From Akkermansia sp. (lineage in GTDB: Bacteria; Verrucomicrobiota; Verrucomicrobiia; Verrucomicrobiales; Akkermansiaceae), in contig JAIFNK010000168.1 in NCBI GenBank assembly GCA_020047775.1, positions 1 through 6,534 on the forward strand: DNA of 6,534 nucleotides, written 5' to 3'. Made by a program: the position numbers and the translations under genes. The notes under the pieces were generated by a model. It did no database searches and was not told where the DNA came from. It saw only the letters and a list, made by a program, of their open reading frames with translations. Shown one piece after another: positions 1-6,120 of this stretch (positions within the stretch are counted from its first letter, which is position 1; each line of letters begins with the position of its first letter).

Positions 1-1686
1 CTTCGACGGTTCGCGCCGGCCTTCCTCGATCACGTCGAATCCCGCCGCGCGGAGCTGGTCCGCGACCTTCCGCACCTGCGCGTTGCTGCGGACTAACACG
101 CCGCAGGTCATCGGCCGCTCGCCGACGCCGAGCTCTCCTAGCAGACTTTCGAGCCGGTCGAGCCGCTCGTCCCATTTTCCCTCCACCACTTCCACCCGGG
201 CTTCGCCGCGCTTTTCCGGGACGGCCAGTGGATCGGCGGAAAAATGTTTTTGCCATTTCCACGCCGCCTCGGCCTCGCCGAAAAACTCGCGCAGCGTCGC
301 GGTGTCCCCGCAGACCTGGTTCACCAGCGCGAGCACCTCCGGGCACGAGCGCCACGACTCCGCCATTTCCTCGATGTTCAGCCCGCCGCCGTAGCGGGAA
401 ATCACCTCGTCGAACAAGCCCACCTCGCCGCCGCGCCAGGCGTAAATCGCCTGTTTGCGGTCGCCGACGATGAACATCGAGCCCTCGCCATCGCCCGCCG
501 CTTCGTCGATGAGCGGCAGCAGGCCCATCCAATCCGACCGACTGGTATCTTGGAACTCGTCGAGCAGCCAGTGGTCGTAGCGGGCGTCGAGCCGGAAATC
601 CACGGCTTCGCGCCGGAGTCGCGCGTCCTCGCCCTTGACCCACTCTCCCATCAGGATTTTCACGTCGTCGAAGCCGAGCAGGCCGCGCTGGCGCAGTTGT
701 TTTTCGCAGCGCAGGTCATAGACCGCGACCACGTCGCGCACCGCGCGGGTCCGCAGCAGCGCCGCCGCCATCTCGCAGCGGGCGGCCAGATTCACCAACT
801 CACGCAGCGCCTCGCCCGCTGGTCCGCCGATGAAGAACTCTTTGTAATATTTGAGCGTCACCGGCCCGTCGGCGGTCGCCGCGGCTTGCAGCACGTTTTC
901 CAACAGACTGGTCGCGCCACCCAGACTGCCGCTGCCGATGGTGTGGTCGAGCAAGGTATCGAGCACTTTTTCCAAGGCTTCCCGCTGGCCTTTGCGGGTG
1001 TAGTCGACGCCATCAAGCCCACGCCGGATCTTCCCGGATAGTTCGTGTTTCAGCTGTTCCCAGTCCTCCAGCCGCACGCCGGCGAGCGACGCGGGGCCCC
1101 ATTCCAGATCGTGCGCGGCGCGGTAGCGGCTCTGCCAGCTTTTCACAAACCCGCGCAGACCCTCCATCACCGCCTGCTCTTCCTTGCCGATCGTCGCCCG
1201 GCGGAACGCGTGCAGGAAATCATTGCCCGCCTGGTCTTCCAGCGTTTCTCCCAGAATCGTTGCGAGGATCTCATCCGCCGCCGCCACCGCGCGCGGGCCT
1301 TCGAGCAGATCGAATTTTCCGCCGGTCAGGCCGAGCTCGTATTGGAAACCGCGCACCACCTTGGCGAAAAAGCTGTCCATTGTCCCCAGCGTGAAGCGCG
1401 GCAGGGCGCGCACCACGCGTTCCAGCGACTCTCCGAAATCCGCCTGCGGCAGCGCCAGATCCCGACGCAGCCCGGCGGCGGCTTTCTCTTCGCTCGCGGC
1501 GGTGGCGAGTTTCATCAGCACCGAGTCCGCGAACTCGCCGGCGGCCTTGCGCGTGAACGTGAGCGCCACGATTTTTTCCGGAGCCACGCCGCTCGCCACC
1601 AGGCCGATCACCCGGTTCGCGAGCTGGAACGTTTTCCCTGAGCCGGCGGAGGCGAGAATGAGCAGATTCGGGGCGAGGATGTTCAT
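1..1686 (-). CDS. UvrD/RecB/AddA-like superfamily 1 DNA helicase, 3' end outside the window
   Basis: An uninterrupted minus-strand frame starts at ATG 1686 (MNILAPNLLILASAGSGKT) and leaves the window at base 1, so 562 residues are visible and the C-terminus is missing. Superfamily 1A motifs appear in order: Walker A ASAGSGKT (residues 12-19, Lys18), motif Ia ALTFTRKAA (41-49), Walker B DEFQDTS (376-382), motif III GDRKQAIYAWRGGE (408-421) and SWRSCPEV (from residue 444). The wide gap between Ia and Walker B and the GDRKQAIYAWRGG form fit RecB/AddA-type proteins, which unwind DNA ends with ATP for double-strand break repair. Such proteins are usually about 1,000-1,200 aa and often end in a PD-(D/E)XK nuclease domain, which would lie beyond the left edge. 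The ATG sits just before the Walker A strand, as is normal for the family. No good Shine-Dalgarno precedes it. Family assignment is strong; AddA versus another UvrD-like helicase is not settled here. Confidence 0.93.
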   Translation of the reverse strand, partial: MNILAPNLLILASAGSGKTFQLANRVIGLVASGVAPEKIVALTFTRKAAGEFADSVLMKLATAASEEKAAAGLRRDLALPQADFGESLERVVRALPRFTLGTMDSFFAKVVRGFQYELGLTGGKFDLLEGPRAVAAADEILATILGETLEDQAGNDFLHAFRRATIGKEEQAVMEGLRGFVKSWQSRYRAAHDLEWGPASLAGVRLEDWEQLKHELSGKIRRGLDGVDYTRKGQREALEKVLDTLLDHTIGSGSLGGATSLLENVLQAAATADGPVTLKYYKEFFIGGPAGEALRELVNLAARCEMAAALLRTRAVRDVVAVYDLRCEKQLRQRGLLGFDDVKILMGEWVKGEDARLRREAVDFRLDARYDHWLLDEFQDTSRSDWMGLLPLIDEAAGDGEGSMFIVGDRKQAIYAWRGGEVGLFDEVISRYGGGLNIEEMAESWRSCPEVLALVNQVCGDTATLREFFGEAEAAWKWQKHFSADPLAVPEKRGEARVEVVEGKWDERLDRLESLLGELGVGERPMTCGVLVRSNAQVRKVADQLRAAGFDVIEEGRREPSK

Positions 1687-1754
1687 CGTTGGGTGGAGCT
1701 TGCCTGGATCTTGTGAAATGGGAAACCCCGAAGTTGGCATCTGCCAGTGAGAAG

Positions 1755-1777
1755 CGGGCGTCACACCGCCCGTTTTT
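1755..1777 (+). terminator. Orphan plus-strand intrinsic terminator
   Basis: CGGGCG (1755-1760) pairs perfectly with CGCCCG (1767-1772) around a 6-base loop and is followed directly by TTTTT (1773-1777). The T-run lies only on the plus side. No plausible plus-strand gene ends upstream: the bases to the left are the start of the minus-strand helicase. It may be left over from a gene that was lost, or it may stop antisense transcription into the downstream remnant. Confidence 0.6.
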
Positions 1778-1792
1778 GACTGTGGGGGAATC

Positions 1793-2212
1793 TTGACCGC
1801 CGTCAGGTTGTGTGATAGAAATAGTGACGGAGTGTCTGACCGGACGATCAGCACTCCGGGACCGGGCACCCTGCGGGTCCGCACCGGCCTCACGGACGTG
1901 ATCGAGGGCCAGAAGGCCGGCAAGCCGGTGACCACCGTGCACGCGGATCCGAAGATCACCCTGACCGGCACTCTGGGGTCCTCCGCCGTGGCGGCGCTCG
2001 TTTCGAGTGTTTCCTTTGAAGGGGAAATCGTGGACTCCGCGACCGGCGAGCGGCTCGTGGCCTTGGTCGATCACCGCCTGGGCAAAAAACGCGAGGCGAC
2101 TCCCGCGACGTCATGGGCATCCGTCCGCAGCGCGATCCATGTGGGAGTGGAAAAACTCAGCACCCGCTTCACGGTTCGGCTGTTAGCGGCCGTTGAGCCA
2201 ACCCGCCGTTGA
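1793..2212 (+). pseudogene. 5'-truncated DUF3313-type lipoprotein (C-terminal half)
   Basis: The frame encodes about 139 residues ending at TGA 2210-2212. From PGPGTLRVRTGLTDV (about residues 22-36) through SVSFEGEIVDSATGERLVAL (about 94-113) to the final tryptophan and basic helix, it matches the pattern I know for DUF3313, a family of bacterial outer-membrane or periplasmic lipoproteins of unknown function. Family members start with a lipobox signal peptide and roughly 80-100 residues before the PGPG segment. Here neither is present: the frame is closed by TGA at 1748-1750, has no ATG, and its only candidate start is TTG 1793 with GGGGGA placed very close to it. The first 20 residues do not look like the family. 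I therefore read it as a gene that lost its 5' half, although the rest has no stop or frameshift, so the loss may be recent. A strong terminator follows 10 bases after the stop. A short functional protein from TTG is possible but unlikely to be exported. Confidence 0.6.
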
Positions 2213-2222
2213 TTTTTCAATG

Positions 2223-2252
2223 CCCTGCCGGAATCCATCCGGCAGGGTTTTT
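2223..2252 (+). terminator. Strong intrinsic terminator after the DUF3313 remnant
   Basis: CCCTGCCGG (2223-2231) and CCGGCAGGG (2239-2247) form a perfect 9-bp stem with a 7-base loop, followed by TTTTT (2248-2252). It sits between the convergent DUF3313 remnant (stop at 2212) and the PLD gene (stop at 2270). On the minus strand the stem is followed by an A-rich rather than a U-rich stretch, so it should work mainly on plus-strand transcripts. Confidence 0.9.
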
Positions 2253-2269
2253 CATTTCGCCTCCATGCG

Positions 2270-2788
2270 TCACGCGATCGGATCCGGACAAACCGAACGC
2301 CGCTGGCACTTGAGGCAGAACTCGCCCAGATAAAGTTGGTCGATCCAGTCCATGATCTCCCGCAGATGACTGGCATCCGAGGTGAGGAATCCCGCCTCGA
2401 AGTTCCTCTTGTGCGCCCCCTTGGCTCCCAGGCCCGCGCCGGTCAGGTTGGCGGATCCGATGAAGGCTTGCCGTCCATCCATGATGACCGCCTTGGTGTG
2501 GATGCGCGGGCAGAGAATGCGCTCGAACAAATCGCTGGAAACGAGATTCGGATACTTGTCGAAATCCTCCCGGAACCGCGGACCCGGCTCCTTGGCGTGC
2601 ATCAGGCGCACGCTGACGCCGGCTTCGACAAGGTCGGAGAGAATTTCCAACAACGGCACAAAGCGCCGCCCCTTGGGGACATGCAGGTCCTTGATGTCCG
2701 CCGTGACGATCCACAGGAACTTCCGCGTCTGCGGCAGAAGTTCGACGATAACGGTCCGGTAGATGGCTTCGTTGAGGAGAAGTTGCAT
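2270..2788 (-). CDS. Single-HKD phospholipase D superfamily protein, possible nuclease
   Basis: The 172-aa product has one complete HKD motif: His97, Lys99 and Asp104 in HTKAVIMDGRQAFIGSANLT, with the typical GSxN (Gly111, Ser112, Asn114) and a downstream acidic position (NFEAGFL, Glu131). The N-terminal half has the usual beta-alpha layout, including KFLWIVTADIKDL and a GVSVRLMHA strand. PLD-superfamily enzymes with one HKD per chain (Nuc/BfiI type) dimerise to build one active site and hydrolyse phosphodiester bonds. Substrates range from DNA to lipids, and nothing here decides which. There is no signal peptide, so it is probably cytoplasmic. The C-terminus carries Cys158, Cys161 and Cys167 (CLKCQRRSVC), a possible metal-binding knuckle. 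The start is fixed: an in-frame TGA lies 18 bases upstream of ATG 2788, with no other ATG between. It appears monocistronic, converging on the DUF3313 remnant. No clear Shine-Dalgarno is visible. Confidence 0.85.
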   Translation of the reverse strand: MQLLLNEAIYRTVIVELLPQTRKFLWIVTADIKDLHVPKGRRFVPLLEILSDLVEAGVSVRLMHAKEPGPRFREDFDKYPNLVSSDLFERILCPRIHTKAVIMDGRQAFIGSANLTGAGLGAKGAHKRNFEAGFLTSDASHLREIMDWIDQLYLGEFCLKCQRRSVCPDPIA

Positions 2789-2840
2789 GAGAGGTGGCGC
2801 TGGATGTCACGATGACGGCTAGACGCACTCCGGGCATAAA

Positions 2841-2883
2841 ATCCAAGGACTGACCAGTTTATTGAGGTGTCCAGGACTTGGAT
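2841..2883. repeat. Imperfect inverted repeat / bulged stem-loop
   Basis: ATCCAA (2841-2846), GGAC (2847-2850) and ACC (2853-2855) pair in order with TTGGAT (2878-2883), GTCC (2869-2872) and GGT (2866-2868). This gives a 13-bp stem with two bulges and a 10-base loop. It lies between the PLD start and the 3' end of the transposase gene. It could be a REP-like element of the transposase or a site upstream of the PLD gene; the sequence does not decide. The rest of 2789-3051 holds no convincing gene, only a short CTGAAA-rich run at 2980-2999. Confidence 0.4.
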
Positions 2884-2893
2884 GCCGGGCCGA

Positions 2894-2915
2894 TTACAAA
2901 GGGCTCTCGTGCCCT
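2894..2915 (-). terminator. Weak candidate terminator downstream of the transposase gene
   Basis: On the minus strand AGGGC (2915-2911) and GCCCT (2904-2900) form a 5-bp GC-rich stem with a 6-base loop, followed by TTTGTAA. It lies about 135 bases beyond the stop of the 3052-4149 gene. The stem is short and the T-run interrupted, so this is a tentative call. Confidence 0.3.
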
Positions 2916-3051
2916 GCGGGATGATTCGCTTCATTTGCTGGTGCCGACGTGGGAAAGAAGAAGGGGAGTTTGGGTAAAGCTGAAATGCTGAAAACTGAAT
3001 TCCCGAAAAGAAGAGTGGGAAGAAGCCGGGCAATCAACCGCTCCAGGCGAT

Positions 3052-4149
3052 TTAAGCGATTCCTTTCCGAAGATCCCTCAAGCTCCACAGCGTTCCGCCT
3101 GCGGCTGCGCTGCCACCTTTCAGCTTCCTCGCGCCATCCTTGCGCTTCGGGCCGAACCGGTCACGCGCACTGGCAAACGCATCGTTCACGAACTCCTTGC
3201 TGCCAATCACCGCTCCGTCCGTGAAATAACGAATCCGGGAGCGCAACATCTTTGCGACTCCAAGATCCTTCAATACGGTTTCGTTGTCTTCGCTTTCCAG
3301 CATCTCCGCCGTGTTCTTGGTGACCTGGCCGAGGCCTTTGGAGGATTGCGAAAGCTCCGCACACCCGGGCTTTTTGCCGAGGGCAAGTCCCATCAAGCGC
3401 CGATACAAACGGGAAACTTCCTGCCATTTCCCAGCGTCGAAACCCACACCCTGATCGCTGAAACATGCCCGCACCAGACCCTCGCGCGCTTTTTTGCCAT
3501 TTCCCTTCTTTCCGCCGCCCACCGCTTCCCCATAACTGCTCCATCGATAGTCCGCCGGATCCTGCACCATGCCGGCGCGCACCGGGTTCAAGTCGATGTA
3601 GGCAGAAATGGTCCGTGCGGCCACGCCGTCTTCCACAATCACGCTCTTGAAGCGATCCTCCCACAAGGTTCCCGAGCGCGAATGCGCGCGGTTGAACCAC
3701 TGGGTAAAGCGTTGCAGCAGTCCCTTCATGAACTCGCCCAGGTCCTGCATGCGGTAGGAGAATCGCCGGTGAATCGCCTCCACCGCTTCGCCCATGCCAC
3801 CTTCGTTCGGGTAAACCGCCGTCCTGGCGTCCGCCAACTCCTTCGCCACGGCGGCCACAAACGCTTCGTTGTAGAGCGCCGACAAGCGCTTCAAAAGCTC
3901 CTGATCCGAAAGCCCACCCTCCGCCATCGGCGGGATCTCCAGCAAAAGATGAAAGTGGTTGTCCATCAGGCAGTAGGAAAGCACCCGGCAGCCCGAGAAG
4001 TTCTCCTGCATGCGCATCAAGACGCGGAATTTCTCCTTTTCCTCCGTCCCCAGCACAAACCGCCGGTCCACCACGCGCGAAATCACGTGGTAAAGAACCG
4101 GTTTCCCGGAGGATTTCCGCCACTCGGCCAACCATCGCGCCTTTCTCAT
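3052..4149 (-). CDS. REP-associated tyrosine transposase (RAYT, Y1/HUH family), long form
   Basis: The 365-aa product is a Y1_Tnp single-strand transposase. Visible are the N-terminal strand YHVISRVVDRRFVL (20-33), the HUH metal-binding pair His65 and His67 in CLMDNHFHLLLE (60-71), the RSGTLWEDRFKSVIVED block (158-174), and the nucleophile Tyr184 in SAYIDLNPVRAGMV, which lines up with the Tyr-x-x-x-Asn-Pro-Val segment of E. coli TnpA-REP. All catalytic residues are present and the frame is intact. RAYTs nick and join single-stranded DNA at palindromic REP elements and are usually single-copy chromosomal genes. E. coli TnpA-REP is about 165 aa. This protein is much longer, with an insertion around 75-140 and a roughly 150-residue extension (210-365, including RSRIRYFTDGAVIGSKEF) whose role I do not know. 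An in-frame TAA at 4194-4192 leaves ATG 4149 as the only upstream ATG. There is no good ribosome site. Palindromic repeats and a second transposase fragment lie just upstream. Confidence 0.93.
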   Translation of the reverse strand: MRKARWLAEWRKSSGKPVLYHVISRVVDRRFVLGTEEKEKFRVLMRMQENFSGCRVLSYCLMDNHFHLLLEIPPMAEGGLSDQELLKRLSALYNEAFVAAVAKELADARTAVYPNEGGMGEAVEAIHRRFSYRMQDLGEFMKGLLQRFTQWFNRAHSRSGTLWEDRFKSVIVEDGVAARTISAYIDLNPVRAGMVQDPADYRWSSYGEAVGGGKKGNGKKAREGLVRACFSDQGVGFDAGKWQEVSRLYRRLMGLALGKKPGCAELSQSSKGLGQVTKNTAEMLESEDNETVLKDLGVAKMLRSRIRYFTDGAVIGSKEFVNDAFASARDRFGPKRKDGARKLKGGSAAAGGTLWSLRDLRKGIA

Positions 4150-4192
4150 GAGGAAGAAGTACCGGGGCGGGGAGAAATGGCAAGAAGAGAAT

Positions 4193-4242
4193 TATTACGG
4201 GCCCGTCCTGTTGCCATAATAACGGGCCCGTCCCGCTGCCAT
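4193..4242. repeat. Two tandem 25-bp units, each with a perfect ACGGGCCCGT palindrome
   Basis: The units 4193-4217 and 4218-4242 are identical except at four positions. Each contains the self-complementary 10-mer ACGGGCCCGT (4197-4206 and 4222-4231) and ends in CTGTTGCCAT or CGCTGCCAT. The two palindromes can fold separately or pair with each other around a 15-base loop. They start 43 bases upstream of the transposase start codon, where a RAYT-linked REP doublet would be expected. I do not see the 10-mer elsewhere in the window. Confidence 0.7.
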
Positions 4243-4257
4243 ACGCCCGCAGAGCCC

Positions 4258-4354
4258 GCACCATCCCGGCCCGCACCGGATTCAAATCGATGTAAGCGGA
4301 AATCGTCTTCGCCGCCACTCCGTCCTCCACAATCACGCTCTTGAACCGGTCCTC
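4258..4354 (-). pseudogene. Fragment of a second RAYT transposase gene
   Basis: Read on the minus strand, this 97-bp piece encodes EDRFKSVIVEDGVAAKTI followed by SAYIDLNPVRAGMV, the block around the catalytic tyrosine of the adjacent transposase. Aligned without gaps to 3564-3660 it has 15 differences in 97 bases by my count. Only one residue changes (Arg179 to Lys), so nearly all differences are synonymous. It is thus a piece of a related but diverged, formerly selected gene, not a recent copy of its neighbour. Homology stops sharply on the 5' side before GluAsp and fades on the 3' side after GlyMetVal, where the palindromic repeats follow within 16 bases. It has no start and cannot be functional. 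The 380-base gene-free stretch 4150-4529 holds this fragment, the tandem repeats and the inverted repeat at 4425. Confidence 0.85.
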
Positions 4355-4424
4355 GGCATTTCTCCCGATTCTTTGCGCTTGGCGTATGATTGCCTGGATT
4401 GTGATTGCGCCGCCGGTGGATTTT

Positions 4425-4446
4425 TAAGAACGCTCCGGAGTTCTTA
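4425..4446. promoter_or_regulatory. Perfect 7-bp inverted repeat upstream of the SQR gene
   Basis: TAAGAAC (4425-4431) and GTTCTTA (4440-4446) are exact reverse complements separated by 8 bases that themselves contain the palindrome TCCGGA. The site is 84 bases before the SQR start codon and has no T-run after it on either strand, so it looks more like an operator for a dimeric regulator than a terminator. The regulator is unknown. A TATGAT at 4385-4390 could be a -10 box, but it has no convincing -35 partner. Confidence 0.4.
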
Positions 4447-4529
4447 TCACACGACTGTGGAACCGGCTTTGGCGATGCACCTCACCGGGAGTCGACGGCG
4501 GTTGACAACTTGCGGAAATTACGAAAATC

Positions 4530-5912
4530 ATGAATGAGGTCACAACGGAAGCGGCAAAGTCGAAAAAAGCATTTTCACGACGGAGATTCATGAAGCTTGG
4601 CGCGGCGGGACTGGCGGCCGCCATTGTCGTGGAACGTGGCTACGATTACTTCTCCGAGAGCAAGGCGAAGGCGAAGATCGTCATCGTGGGTGGTGGTGCC
4701 GCCGGGATCACGATGTCGGCCTACTTGTCGGACATGCTCCGGCAGGTGGATGTGACGATCATCGAGCCTAACGAAATTCATCACTATCAGCCAGGCTACA
4801 CCTTGATCGCCGCGGACATCTTCACCCCCGGTGAGATCGCCAAACCGACCCAGCAGTTGATTCCGCGACACGTGAAGTGGCTGAAGGATTCGGTGACCGA
4901 GCTGAATCCCGAGGGCAACTCGCTGACGACGGCCAAGAACGGCAGGGTCTCTTATGATTTCCTGGTTCTGGTGCCCGGTTGCCAGATGGATTTTGACCTC
5001 GTTGATGGAATTACGCGGAAAAGCCTGGGAGAAGGAAACGTGCATTCCATCTATGATTATCGTAGCGCTGCATTGTGTCGCGATGCGATCAAACAGCTCG
5101 GAGGCGTAAAAGATGGCAAATTGGTTTTCACCAACACCTACACCAAAGTCAAATGTGGTGGCGCTCCCAAGAAGATCTGCCTGCTCACCGAGGATTCCTT
5201 GAGAAAACGCAATCTCAGGAAAAATTTTGAAATCAGTTATTTTGCCAACCAGAACGAGTTGATGAAACCCAAGGTCTATGGCGACCGGCTTGTCGAGATT
5301 TTCGCCGAACGTGACATCAAGGTGAAATACAAGCATCGACTAACGGGCGTGGATACCTCGGCGAAGAAGGCGTTTTTTGACTTGCTGCCCGAACCCTCCG
5401 CAAATCCGATTTTCGATGATGCCACCCATGAGAAGCTGGTGGTGGATTATGAGTTGCTACATATCGTGCCGCCGATGAGTGCGCCGGACTTCATCAAGAA
5501 CTCCGCGGTCTCAGTTCCGATCGACAAGGACAACCAGGGCGGCTGGATCAAGGTCGATAAGGAGACGCTCGTTCATTCCAAGTTCAAGAACATTATCTCG
5601 CTTGGGGATGTGGCCGGCATCCCTACCAGCAAAACGGGTGCAGCCATCCGGATGCAAGCTCCAATCGCCGCAGCCAATTTGGTTTCCATGATGGAGAACA
5701 AGGAGCCGGTCATGAAATACAACGGCTATTCGGCATGTCCCGTCATCACCGAACACGGCAAGGTGCTCATGTGCGAGTTTGGTTATGATGAGAAATTGCT
5801 GCCAAGCATCCCATTCCTCGACCCAGGGATTGAACGGGGCATGTGGTGGTTGCTGAAAGTCCATGGGTTGAAACCCATGTATTACCATGGTATGTTGAAC
5901 GGCTTTATCTAA
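4530..5912 (+). CDS. sqr: Sulfide:quinone oxidoreductase, human SQOR-like type, with Tat signal
   Basis: This 460-aa flavoprotein should oxidise sulfide to protein-bound persulfide/polysulfide and pass electrons through FAD to the quinone pool. The N-terminus has a twin-arginine motif SRRRFMK (16-22) and a short hydrophobic stretch LGAAGLAAAIVV (23-34). No clear AxA cleavage site follows, so it may stay as a membrane anchor. The FAD Rossmann strand is KIVIVGGGAAGITMSAYL (49-66); HHYQPGYTL (84-92) is a hallmark of the SQR/FCSD group. The two redox cysteines of human SQOR (Cys201, Cys379) correspond to Cys209 in VKCGGAPKKI and Cys403 in GYSACPVIT. The second FAD segment is LGDVAGIPTSKTGAA (358-372). 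The C-terminal MWWLLKVHGLKPMYYHGML (438-456) matches the membrane-binding tail and ends about 12 residues sooner than the human one. ATG 4530 is the start that keeps the Tat motif. It stands alone, with no partner gene close by. Its middle is AT-richer than the flanking genes. A flavocytochrome c subunit is less likely given both SQOR cysteines and the C-terminal match. Confidence 0.92.
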   Translation: MNEVTTEAAKSKKAFSRRRFMKLGAAGLAAAIVVERGYDYFSESKAKAKIVIVGGGAAGITMSAYLSDMLRQVDVTIIEPNEIHHYQPGYTLIAADIFTPGEIAKPTQQLIPRHVKWLKDSVTELNPEGNSLTTAKNGRVSYDFLVLVPGCQMDFDLVDGITRKSLGEGNVHSIYDYRSAALCRDAIKQLGGVKDGKLVFTNTYTKVKCGGAPKKICLLTEDSLRKRNLRKNFEISYFANQNELMKPKVYGDRLVEIFAERDIKVKYKHRLTGVDTSAKKAFFDLLPEPSANPIFDDATHEKLVVDYELLHIVPPMSAPDFIKNSAVSVPIDKDNQGGWIKVDKETLVHSKFKNIISLGDVAGIPTSKTGAAIRMQAPIAAANLVSMMENKEPVMKYNGYSACPVITEHGKVLMCEFGYDEKLLPSIPFLDPGIERGMWWLLKVHGLKPMYYHGMLNGFI

Positions 5913-5939
5913 AATGCCCTGGGGTCAGGTAACGCATTT
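5912..5939 (+). terminator. Candidate terminator hairpin at the SQR stop codon
   Basis: AAATGC (5912-5917) pairs with GCATTT (5934-5939), and CCTG (5918-5921) with CAGG (5926-5929) around a GGGT loop. A 4-base bulge (5930-5933) lies on the 3' side. The stem begins at the last base of the SQR stop codon. Only a short T-run ends it, so termination would be weak. Confidence 0.35.
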
Positions 5940-6120
5940 CAACAATTTGCTTCTCCAAAGTGATTAAGGCCGTGTTTCGGACAGCATGAACCGGTGTCAG
6001 TGCGGCAAAAATCACCCGGACTCTTCGACCAGCGGGTGGGAATTAACAATTGGGATGGACCCCGCGATTTTACACCGGGTTTACAGACAAGCTCCGGCAA
6101 GTCAGCCACAATGCCTGGCG

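Noticed and set aside
244..1750. Long plus-strand open frames over 244-1041, 1045-1641 and 1184-1750
   Set aside because: They lie antisense to the helicase, whose minus frame shows all superfamily 1 motifs in order. They are a by-product of high GC and have no recognisable domains.
1271..2074. 267-codon minus-strand frame spanning the helicase start and the DUF3313 remnant
   Set aside because: It is out of frame with the helicase and antisense to the DUF3313 match, and its translation is Arg/Gly-rich without motifs.
3161..4336. 391-codon minus-strand frame beginning in the transposase fragment
   Set aside because: Only its first ~30 codons match a transposase; the rest is the intact RAYT gene read in the wrong frame. 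I annotated the matching piece alone as a pseudogene.
3346..4344. 332-codon plus-strand frame across the transposase gene
   Set aside because: Antisense to the intact RAYT gene, His/Arg/Pro-rich, no domain.
4502..4530. TTGACA at 4502-4507 as the SQR -35 box
   Set aside because: With normal spacing the -10 position would be AAATCA overlapping the start codon, a very poor match. I saw no basis for a leaderless promoter call.
5607..5613. Valine after GlyAsp (Val361), where human SQOR has a cysteine, as a lost catalytic residue
   Set aside because: Counting back from the human C-terminus puts that cysteine at about 337. The redox Cys379 falls in TSCPLVT, matched here by Cys403, so catalysis is not compromised.
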